A stretch of 64,000 nucleotides of DNA from the NCBI GenBank assembly GCA_905221615.1, contig CAJNDT010004569.1, forward strand, positions 1 through 64,000. Reading direction: 5' to 3'. The notes below the pieces were generated by a model, which had not been told where the DNA came from, made no database searches, and saw only the letters and a list, made by a program, of their open reading frames with translations. Origin of the DNA: Symbiodinium sp. CCMP2592. Taxonomy: Eukaryota; Sar; Dinophyceae; Suessiales; Symbiodiniaceae. Below are positions 10,601 through 18,735 of this stretch, in pieces. A program made the translations under genes and the position numbers. Each line of letters opens with the position of its first letter. Within the stretch, counting starts at the first letter, position 1.

Positions 10601-10908
10601 ATGCAAGCCTTGAGGATTTCTCGGACTCGAATGGAAAGATCCCCTCCTGGCGACAGATTTGCACACGTGAACAGCAAGACCAACGGAGGTGCTTTGAAGG
10701 CTGCCCATGTGCGAATGAGATCATTGTCGACCACTTTGTCTTTCGTAATCTTTGGCGGGAGCGAAACGCTCTGCGACGAATCCCCAGAATACATCTCTAG
10801 GAACTTGTGGAACTTCAGAAACGTTCGCATCATCCCACCAGACGGGAAAACCTCTTCGTGGTCCACTCCTTCGAAGGCCAGCTCGTAGGCATTGTAGCTT
10901 TCAGCCAT
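4669..10908 (-). CDS. 2079-codon accessory ORF with a Tpt1/KptA-like RNA 2'-phosphotransferase domain
   Basis: Starts with ATG at 10908, 112 bp after the previous ORF and in another frame. Residues 1-450 and 530-1500 have no fold I recognise; they include a Pro/Ser/Glu-rich linker (about 450-540) and Cys clusters (FYCPGCDAM, CHCIGCAHTS-like, CIACGSDLHTLSNC). Residues about 1590-1900 carry the landmarks of Tpt1/KptA in order: a helix with DLRHRI (LRH), GGWVLIEDLV, ITEAVSRTDEQQRKRV, AVRATSGHSAHS (family: IRAxQGHS), then AFHATACRNLDSIVTQGI (family: HGT...sIl..GL) and SGIMIVGR. Tpt1 removes a splice-junction 2'-phosphate from tRNA using NAD. A CPAC...CTSC zinc ribbon ends the protein. I saw no such gene described for a copia element. 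Confidence 0.75.
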   Translation of the reverse strand: MAESYNAYELAFEGVDHEEVFPSGGMMRTFLKFHKFLEMYSGDSSQSVSLPPKITKDKVVDNDLIRTWAAFKAPPLVLLFTCANLSPGGDLSIRVREILKACIFAAPEEYMDKPYGEILAMVIKFGGGLKHIVADYGGKFHAITIFMVDEEVIRDDAKLAVVELEQERKQVRFDLNTATRNIVSADVYYNLAVLINSVETPYQAVTDTRIQQWYTVNQDYYHKLPMSGRAPDQSDLLGDPTLCRVCKLMYMFAKHTGYGLRTYNQECAASNDGATPINVHQLALMMRTLPQGMVHPLAFAMNSLQAFSVCLHVLHSYVSWVDPQTGLPHYRWSNDVLPDSDYTTYAFLKYHVDAVCAAQDKNGFQLPDAFRGYTWNQCEVESGYVVDCSTKRATLGIWEAEFQQMRAPNPLMQDDGLFPPNLQRHPSWVYSTGRVAMPTASNLEPEGIVHPEHGRTPEQSQGSAAGPRATPSHGPKRARTDEATASASSSSAAPPPQQSPSQPEEEPSQPTWEEAPIPAGAQESWYHYVNIDEKGCRSILLTTTRDQDEYPPTIDETPKFVANNDVGTTPIQHYVRRLVTYLARIRSVSQNDDKGLNLKVYVKLSTKVWLRMYSRLYHALALVSCVHLPSPPMLTSAVMIEADSDLVDNDEIPEEARINTMNTLNGFRNSLGMGGKPDAATMRSQCTILVQDFDMVARTRGSTHTVRENLGMHGWSEVYIVSPSITAGANYNFQVTKGSLESVNATLDGVTEEQLATVTLHYHLSLQAILIENMSFPMSEVGDGAAIRTDLQRQLKITYVDPIIAAGKRTTRPPIVNINHDLRLVGAASNYLQHKASLFNGFHALGMYIELELRARACVVIHGSSFWSRMYSQMKHASSGVHTLSAEKVPAPDNRVRFKLVFAIYEKQLFCEKMVSTCFVEASKVRSWDETVRADSVAHPSLVEICEDKSEVKTSTRISQTWFTGEQQQQIRSGAQGDTVAESSTVTWQDFDIAMTVPEAYYDNRHYWFRIDTYATPNTGYVKGRTFYCPGCDAMKLAECYAQAFFKPTGNGYPGHCIGCAHTSDLKMQHQIGSFNDLVASQKYTLACAKHLYDLRLQFVDPRMDIKEFLKACAEVVYEEIGKTVSHYGGLRITASQAIEYAAWGKAKQLAWDRGYDSEGKTCYICYYDAGNCAYAGFMRMLLTPEERQECYRGSALPKEELLGDTVELALGLLTIAMRHPSHFPNWGGLEGANACARGIERSFFRYASAEAIELMTVDSPRKRTPPKKNEAVAEIVNNMSADLVIDFTVIVDGDIYPVEIARTDETQAADNVTDYPGFSVAPPIPAQDVDVDAQPEEEQGAEGPDPRQAIREGFVAQLQDYVGVLAQGEMSVGNDRLTFCIACGSDLHTLSNCTENSATRDLVLRGIQIIKESLLRYPRRVPPQEAEPMDVDTTYHVSVASSDRRPKAKARPRRGGEAVRGDVVLIRYENKHNLCTDVENRRGLHDACGVPLQESGPENSKRVVDLIEQLSDHRDRRLPQRGDRPSFAFDDTTQGYTNAGYECIGGGRPIRCGILDLIPTKGASFINNRWDLVNEVVLRNITRQRRLNADWALSCIQSDLRHRIARRPGSEWLDNRCQVAFSSVIRCDEGGWVLIEDLVRHEQLRTHDSRRITEAVSRTDEQQRKRVYNERLQLLFQGNMLAATKRHKAKIRLQFLGVRVKDPGTEPLGSAGSNMLVSVPDQITEIQNNDHCRHSQRYLNVCNGWVKPWAVRATSGHSAHSDPQNNLLQLDKNRFAISPSMTLLQRLGGAFHATACRNLDSIVTQGIMPGSEDPDGDFDHRRQFRGNQGGRLHSYWGVFAPFDHRNATTKMLVHGRDAKHMPLAVLHVPSQDLAREDGRITDSGIMIVGRTIPCQFVKEVWFCVPDPQDTHSFALVEKIYDERLEKELVLDYNASPLLPEFERYRTPSKIMELLCEMPPGPHDTSKEQIIRDLTTVLESHRENTVRHHYIDKGIKFVIKNWRPEDLRRDEDGRRMRVCPACYNIVPACFSRCTSCWSQFVSSGYYHGSPQRETPTEIPSDFIAQTMEAAAAAVPEAPE

Positions 10909-11020
10909 GGCTCGGGGTTCGGTCCTTCCTCCGTAGGAGAGAAGTCCCTACACCCTACTCGACTTCACGGTTCCGGGTTCTCCGTAAGAGGCACCCTTCC
11001 CCGATCCGTCTGGTCAGACC

Positions 11021-12337
11021 TTAGTTGTTTCTTAGTTGGGGCTGTCTAATAGCCCCTTCATCAGCGTCTACACACTGATGTTGCTGCCATGCAATGTCCT
11101 CAGATTCATGTGCAACATGACTGACACTGACATGAGCTCGAACAAGGCTGCGAACATTCCCCGCAATTGACCGCCATGAGACATCAATGCGCTGCGACAA
11201 ACTGCTCTTCGAATCATGGTCCAAGCAATCATCCGGTCTCACCATCAAACGATCCGCTTCAGGCATGTTAGAGAACATGATCCTGCGTCCACCACCATCG
11301 CCACCAGCACCAACATGATCATCAACCTTAACCTTCGTCACCTTGCCACTTGAAACAAGAGCAGGCAACTCTGGCCAAGACCAACATGAACATGAAGAAG
11401 GCATGTCAAGCGAAAAATAGACGTCGGAAAATTCCGCACACTTCTTCAGCAGGCGTTTGAGAGATTTCAAGACACTTCTGAAAACCTTGTACTTCCCACC
11501 GGAACGTTTCTCACCCCCCACGCAAGCCCCTTCACTACTTCCAGGACCAGCACCTGACCGCAAAAGCGATGCCACGAATAGCACAGGTGTGCGCAGGTCA
11601 TTCCGGCACGCATCCTTCATCGCACCGATAAGGCTGTCCTCATCGGCCGTAGAGCCAATCAGCTCCTTGCAAGTTATGCGAGCGCATCCCTTAGTGGACT
11701 TAGGCACGGCGTAGCCATTGCCCAAGCCACATAGGTCAACGATCATGCGGTCAGGCTTTCGTCCACCAGCCTTCGACGGCATGGCTACCAATCTCCCATC
11801 GCCCGTTGCCTGAAATTTCAAGGCTTTAAGCAATCTCCTGGAGATTTGGCTAGTCAACTCGCATTTATCAGATCGATCCTTAGCGTCCGAATAGGTCATG
11901 TGCAAATGTTTGGACGAGCACACGTCAGACGACTTAGGATGCAACGCGACGTTTGCGGCAATGTACTCCCATTCATCCTTGCAGTAGCCGAGCTCGACGG
12001 CGGTTCCGGGAGATACAGGATCCCGAAAGGTATAACGTTGCCCGTGAGTGCATCCTTGGATCTTGATGCTCTTCCACATGGCATCTTCCTGAAGTCCATT
12101 GTACTGCTTGGTTTCCTGGACTGGTACTCGAGGAGGCACTTCGATGATGATTTGGAACCCCCATGATGCCGCTCTGCGCGCAATTCTTTGGACGACCTCC
12201 CCCCATGGGTAGTCTGTCCGCAATTTGGCCCTTTCAGGGTTGTCAGCGATTTTCCGACTCAGCCACGAATTCTTGCCTAACACCCCTGCACCAATGAAGA
12301 TCACGGAGTTAGGGTTGATTTTCCTTGCTTCCACCAC
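11021..12337 (-). CDS. Accessory ORF after RNase H, unknown function
   Basis: About 438 codons, in the same frame as the RNase H ORF and separated from it by one TAA and four codons (LFDV). The only nearby start is GTG. The two were most likely one protein of about 1090 residues. Visible landmarks: VIFIGAGVLG near the start; a Cys/His segment (GCTHGQRY, then a Cys, then KHLHMTY); a basic stretch; a Ser/Cys-rich part (SSCSCWSW). The Cys/His segment recalls a domain I associate with other dinoflagellate retroelement proteins, but I cannot name it. Codons look like the rest of the element. Confidence 0.6.
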   Translation of the reverse strand: MVEARKINPNSVIFIGAGVLGKNSWLSRKIADNPERAKLRTDYPWGEVVQRIARRAASWGFQIIIEVPPRVPVQETKQYNGLQEDAMWKSIKIQGCTHGQRYTFRDPVSPGTAVELGYCKDEWEYIAANVALHPKSSDVCSSKHLHMTYSDAKDRSDKCELTSQISRRLLKALKFQATGDGRLVAMPSKAGGRKPDRMIVDLCGLGNGYAVPKSTKGCARITCKELIGSTADEDSLIGAMKDACRNDLRTPVLFVASLLRSGAGPGSSEGACVGGEKRSGGKYKVFRSVLKSLKRLLKKCAEFSDVYFSLDMPSSCSCWSWPELPALVSSGKVTKVKVDDHVGAGGDGGGRRIMFSNMPEADRLMVRPDDCLDHDSKSSLSQRIDVSWRSIAGNVRSLVRAHVSVSHVAHESEDIAWQQHQCVDADEGAIRQPQLRNN

Positions 12338-12346
12338 ATCGAAGAG

Positions 12347-14303
12347 TTAGGCGCACATGGCGTCGTCAACTTCTCGCCCCATACTCAGAACATTTACTTG
12401 CAGCCCAGGGTCATAGTGAGAATCGGGAGCATGCTGTGCAATGCAATCCTTGCCTGGAGCATACTCATTACACCAGTTCTCCTCATCGACCCCTACCAAT
12501 GTCCACACCGTCACTGCTTTTGGAGCATCTTTGATAGTGATACGGTACTTCCACCGGCTGTAAGGATTCTTGTAGGTATGGACCAACCCTCCATCGTGGT
12601 CGAGGAATTGGATCACCAGGCCCTCCTTGGGTTTGTTTTCGGTGAAATTGACCACGTGAGGCACAATTGCTCCATTGTATCCTTGATATTCCCTTTTCTG
12701 TTCAGCCGCATCATGCCATACATCCTCGTACACTGACGACCAGTGGTCATAACCGAATTGAGAGGCTTGACTTTTGGACTGTCCGTTGAAACAAAGAGGC
12801 AATGTAAAGCCCTGGTACCCCCCATGGATGGCACGCGCCAGTGTGACAACCACCGCTCGCCATTTGGCGGGCAGGGCGCGCACATAAGACTGGCGCAAAG
12901 GCGGTTCAGGAGGAGGCAAAAACGGCGGCGCAAGGACGTCCGCAATAGCTGCGGGGCGCAAATGCCCCCGTACCGGATGGTACTGAAACACAGCACGCTC
13001 CACATAGCGGTCGAACTTGCCCGGTTGATCAAGGATAGCAGCACGGTCCTCCATCTGGTGCCACTGCCCTTCACGAAGAATCCCAGTCGACCGAAGGTAA
13101 CGACCAGGCGGCAACGCGGAAGGCGGCCCCCGCAACATGCGCGGGAACTTGACAACCAGGATGGGGTCCACACTGTCATGTTCTTGCAAGCCTTCCTTAC
13201 TCGACAATCCAGCGCGATACAACACCTGAGGGAGGATCGGCGTCTGCGTGTAAGGAAAACAAGGCACCTTGCTCTTGAACGAGTAATGCTGTTGCCCCTT
13301 CTCATCCGTACTTTGGGTATGAGTAGGGCGCATCAGATCCATAATCTCTTGGGAGCCAATGAGAGCCGGCGGAAAAATGTTGATGAGCTGACACGCATGT
13401 GTCCAGGACACAGAATCCTTGAAAGACTTGGTGTGGATGTCCGCGGACATCTTGGCAGTGACCTCATAGGCAAGAGAAACGTAACCTTCCTGAAAGATAG
13501 AATGCATCCAACCAATGCAGATGCCGTGGGTACGTTCCAAGTGACGCATAGTCGGATTCTTGCCCGTGCGAATCACCCCGATCATGGTCTGGTTGTCGTC
13601 GTAAAAGACGAAGTTGGGGTCTTGCCCCCCAAGCTGCTGCCACAACGTGATAGCAGGCAATCCAAGACGTGACATGGCAACGTCGGCCGCGACAATCTCG
13701 GCCTCAGGTGTGGAATGACTCAAGCACCCCTGCCTTTTGCTAAGTCCCGCCAAGGGAAATCTTGTGTGAGAACCTTGAATGTGCAAATGAGCACCGGAGG
13801 TCGATTTCAAACTTTCTCCACAACCTGCATAGTCCGCATCTGCAAACAGCCCGATGGACGAGTCCTCCAAGGAGTTCCCAACCCATCCAATCATCATGTG
13901 ATGTTTGGACTGGTGCACATAGGCCATGAGATGATGAAGAAGAGCATCCTCCTTCTTGGTCCATTTCGTGATCTTGCGTGCGAGATTGTTGATACTGCGC
14001 AGAAGATCGAAGCGGCAAATGCGCGCGGCATAAAGCAACTTCATGAGAATGCTTGCTGCCTGCGGAGCAAGTGCGCCGCGATTAGCCTCGTTGATCTCCT
14101 CTTCCTCTGGCGCCTTGGGAATAGGTGGAGGCGGAACAAGCCGACCGTCCTTATCAACAGGCATGGTGTGTCCACACCACGTGCATCGATGGCTTTTACC
14201 TGACTGTGCCGGAGCGCGAGCTGGGTGATTCTTAGTCTCCTCAGCCGGACTCGGCGATGGTACCGTCTTGAAGTTTGTCGGATCGAACCCAGTCACGTCG
14301 CCA
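12347..14303 (-). CDS. RNase H domain of the copia element with a long unknown C-terminal tail
   Basis: This frame opens just after the poly(A) tract, so it has no proper start of its own; it is the separated 3' end of Pol. After a Cys/His pair (CTWCGH) comes a copia RNase H: GLFADADYAGCGES, LSHSTPEAEIVAAD and FVFYDDNQTMIG supply the acidic residues, followed by the usual ADIHTKSF. About 330 further residues have no family I recognise. TAA at 12347-12349 ends it, but the next ORF continues in the same frame four codons later. Confidence 0.85.
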
Positions 14304-14322
14304 TTTTTGTTTTTTTTTTTTT

Positions 14323-14413
<91 letters not shown>

Positions 14414-14430
14414 TGTTTTTTTTTTTTTTT

Positions 14431-14461
<31 letters not shown>
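14304..14461 (-). repeat. 158-nt poly(A) tract (coding strand) inside Pol
   Basis: A near-pure T run on the plus strand, broken by only about five G or C bases. On the coding strand it is poly(A), starting within the TAA that ends the RT ORF. It separates the RT thumb (YLDMTVKK) from the segment DVTGFDPTNFK that would normally follow within about ten residues. The two sides are in different frames. It may be a homopolymer expansion, a minimal retroposed tail, or an assembly or sequencing artefact. Confidence 0.85.
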
Positions 14462-14465
<4 letters not shown>

Positions 14466-17400
14466 CTTGACTGTCATGTCCAGGTACGTCTCCATGTCGT
14501 AGGTAACGGTCTGCACCTTCGTTTTGTCATGCAAAGTTGCCTCGCCCTTGGAGATGCGACAACCCAGATACAAGCCCAGCGGCGTTTCTTCTTCCAATCG
14601 AAGTTCTTGGCGCAGCATGTCCCAACCCTTGGGTAGATTCTCTTTGGGTCCTGCCATCTTGAGATCATCCACGTAGATGACAAGTAAGAGCTTCATTTGC
14701 GGGTGGAAACACAATGAGGGCCATTCGTCGCCAATTGGCTTGAATCCTACTTTCTGTACCGCGGTGTGGCAATGTTGTTCCCACATGGTTCCTGCGTCAG
14801 GATGTCCGTACAGAGCTTTGATCAGGCGGCACACAGGTCTGCGGAATTTATGCCGTTTCGCAGATGGATGCCAGGCTTCATCAGGCAGTTCAACCCAACA
14901 TGGAGTGCCCGATAGTCTCGCCTCAATGTATGCTTGGATAGCATCCGCCATCTGGACATCGTTGCCAGGAAGGCATCCGTAATAATCTGCCCACCGTGAG
15001 GCGTCAAACGTAGCCGGGGAATTCCCCAAATCCTGAAACAATGCGGCTTCCATGTTCTGGTCTTTGACCTGATCACCGAGTAGTACACCCCGCCCTTTGA
15101 ACTTCCTGGCAGGATCGTCCTCTTTGAGCTGATAGTTCTTCTCGTATATCAGTCCATGTACTCGCGCCATATGTACTTTCTCACCTTTCTTCTTTGCCTC
15201 AGCGACGACGTCGTCATATTCACGCGTAGTTGAGAAATCAAACACCTCTTGGTCCCACAATCCCTTCCATTCTTTCATGAAAGCTTCCATGGCCTTGGGG
15301 TTGTTGACCATCTCCTTGCGTGTGACGGGTCGAGTGACCATGGCATTGAAGCATGATCCTCCTGCATGATTCTTTTCCCGATGTACGTTTCTGTGAGAAG
15401 TCGTACACGGCATAGACGGAATCCAGTTGTCATCCATGACCATGTGTGCCGGAACGGCCGGCACGACGTCCGCCAAGAATTGTTCTTGTGTGTATTGATC
15501 CACATAGGATTGTGCCCAGGACCATCCATCGTCGTCGTCAATGGACACGTTGAGTTGCAGATCAATTTCTTCACATGGAACAATCTTGGGAAAGATCATG
15601 TTGTCCAAAATCTTGGTGACTATCTTCTTCCCTATCACAGCCTTCTTCCGGTCTTTCTTGGCAACTCGAGCTTTGTCTCGCTTTTCTTTCTTGTACGCTG
15701 CCTTCTTCTCCGCTTCGCTCATTTTCTTCCATGCTTCCGGAGAATAGGAATGAATAGGTCGCCGTGTAGGAAGCGTTCGTCGACCATCACTTCGGATCTT
15801 GTACGGAACTCCCCTTTTGTCGATCTTGCAGGCTTCACCATCATCGGTGAGATATACAATGCCGTCCCCTTTCTTCCCCGTACTCCAATGTTCAATCTCC
15901 TCGGGAGCCAACTTCTTTTCTTTCAAGATCTTGATAATCTCTCCAGGTTCTTCGATGTCTCCTTCGGGGATGAGTCTACCGGTTGGACCGACTTCGCGGG
16001 GCGATCGTCGATCTTTTCCAGTGACCTTTGGTTCAGAAAGAGGCGGTGCTGCACGTAGACCTAGCTCTTCGTCTAGTTCTTCGAGTCTTTTGTCTCCTAT
16101 AGCATCAATAGCTTCATGTTCTGCTGACTTGAAGACTTCGCCAGACGGCTCCGTCTCTATGTCAGATGGATCTATGTCCTGTAAGTCGGGATCTTCTCCG
16201 GGATCCGGTGGAGGAAGAAGACCATCTTGATCATCATCATCCCCGTTGCCACCATTTCCTCCAGGCGGACCGTCATCCCCGTCATCGACGTCTTTTATCT
16301 CCTTGCCAGCAAGGTCGACGTTGTCCCTTAGTCCCTCAATTGTCGAGTTCATCCTCTCGTACTCGGCTTTCAGGGGAAACGTTATCTCCTCTGGGAAGTA
16401 GATAACTTCTGTCTCGTACGGCCTCATCAACTTCCTGGGAACAGATGCGTCCATTGACAAGTTCGCATTGGCAAATTCCTTCATGTCCCACACGCGATAC
16501 TTCTTGGACCATCCTTGACCAGCAGTGATGATGTATCCGGCGAAAATGCCTGGGATCCCCTTTGGATCGAACTTGTTGCCATATGTCTTCGGCCTTGTCT
16601 CCGTAGGCTTGAAGAAGACTTTGGCCCCAAAGGGTATGGCTTTTCCCTCGAAGTCCTTTCCAGTCATACGTTTCCATGCTGAATCACCATCGCCCTCCAC
16701 GTCTTCGATGTTGAGGTTCTGCATCACGCAATTCAGCGCAAAAGACCAGTATTGGGCGGGTAATCCGGCGTGTAGCATGGATGCTGCGACTGTGTTGATC
16801 ACTTCTTGATTTGACCGTTCAGCGAGTGAATTGTTACTGGGTTTCCCTGGAAGGGAATGATCTATCACGATCTTCAACTGCGCCATAGCTGAATCGAACT
16901 CTGGTGCTTCATCACTATACGCCATATGAATCTTGCGTCTTCCCATTAGGCGTCTGATGGCCATGACGACCTCGTCAGTGCTCCTTGAAGCCGTGGGTAT
17001 CGCTGCGATCATTTTGGTGGCGATGTCTCTGATGACTAGAACTTCACGTGCTCCATCATCGAGTCCGATACCTGCTTCGGCGGCCTTGCGCATATCGAGG
17101 AAGTCGAATGTCACAAGATCTCCCCAGTGTTTGATCACACGTTGAAACGCACCTCGTTGTGTCCGCAAGTGCTTCATCTTCGCGCGTATGCACGATTCGC
17201 AATATGGATTGCGGTAGCGATGAGTACACAGATGTGCCAACGTCTTGGCTTCGGCTTTCAGTGTTCCGACTCTGGCCTTGCGGCTCGGCGCACCGTCGCC
17301 TTCTACATCAATGATCACCTCATCGTCACCGTCCAATGGAATTTCACCCACTCCTTTTCCTTCGTCGTCGTCCGGAGGTCGTCCGGCCTCGGACTCTGGC

Positions 17401-18735
17401 ACTTCTTCTATAGGAGGTTCTTGGGGTTCAGGATCAGGAGGCCGTTCATGATCGTCACCTTCTTCTTCTGCTTCAACCTCGCTCGGTGCAGCTTCAGCGG
17501 CAGCTGCGACACTGACGTCAACGTCACCTGCGGTTAGCACACTCTTGAAGATTTCGGTGATCGCTTTGGCCTCCGGATCATCATGAACAAGTGACTTGGA
17601 ACTCCCGGCACGAATGTACGGGATGTCACCGTTCACGAACAGAGATATCCTCTTGCCCTGCGGGTTGATCATGAATGGTTCCCTTCCGGGTGGCCACACA
17701 AACCCGTAGTTGAAGTTCATACATCTCTTGCCTATGGAAAGCACCGATGGTGTGTCGTCCAACACGTAAGCGTTGATCGGTTCCTCGAACGACTCAGTCT
17801 GGAAATTCGACACGAGATCGGTATCGGTGATTCCATTTGCTGTCTGAAATGATATGGGCTCTGGAGTCACGAGTGTCTCAAGACTATGCTTCTCGATCTT
17901 CTTCTGAGATATGAGGTCATGGCCACACCCAGTGTCCATGAGAAACTTGATCTTCTTCTTGAGGATGACTGGTTGAACCATGCATTTGCATACACCTTGA
18001 TTGATGATCCGCTTGCTGTGCGCAGCATCGAGTTCACGCTCAACGATGGAATCCTCACCGTCGTAGAAGGAGACTTCCTCCACCCGAGACGTTCCTGGGA
18101 TTCGCACGAATGAAACTCGATCTCCACATTGATCATCATCGTCGTCAACCATGTCTCTCATAATCTGTGCCCTCAATCTCGCTTTGTGCTTGGCGAATTC
18201 CAAATTCACGGCGCGATCCTCATCGTTAACAAGCGCTTCCATGTCGACGTACTTCACCTTCCGCTCTTTGTCCTTCTTCGATCTTCTAGGACACGAAGAA
18301 ATGAACTTCACGTCATCGGCGAATGTCACATTACGCTTGATCTCTTTTCGGGTCGACGTAGTCGGTCCCGAGGATTCGTCGTCTGTTGAACAATCCGAAT
18401 CAGCGTCGCTGTCAACGGATGGACAATCTGACTCCTCCTCATCTTGTCTTGAAGATCGCTTCCATATCGCCGGAGCTGATGGATTCCACCTTCGGCACAA
18501 TCTGATGGCGGGTGCCGCAGGGAGCGCCTTGGCCTTGGCATTCGGCTTCGCTGGAGCTGCCTTCGCTTCGGATTTGGCTTTAGCCTTTGCCTTTGGTTCC
18601 GGAGCTGGGGTAGCTGCTGCCTCATGCTTGAAAGGACAATTCTCTCTTGAACACGAGCCTGTGTTCTTGAACGAGTAGCATATCCTGTTTCCTCCTCCTC
18701 CAGATGGACTTGGAGTTCTCGTCCTCGGCGTAAAA
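14460..18735 (-). CDS. Pol: aspartic protease, integrase and reverse transcriptase
   Basis: The open frame extends back to 19121, but sense sequence begins near 18735, where Gag leaves off. Order: a second CCCH finger (CYSFKNTGSC, 18621-18690); protease with FLMDTGCGHDL near 17935; integrase with an HHCC finger (HLCTHRYRNPYCESC, near 17200), then the DDE core TFDFLDM, YSDEAPEF and NSLAERSN; then RT with VCRLIKALYGHPDAG and the catalytic YVDD at 14664-14675. It makes and inserts element DNA. The frame stops with TAA exactly where the poly(A) tract begins, so RNase H is cut off. Confidence 0.9.

Noticed and set aside
14225..14636. Plus-strand reading frames with long poly-Phe
   Set aside because: They are translations of the poly(T) tract and the antisense of Pol.
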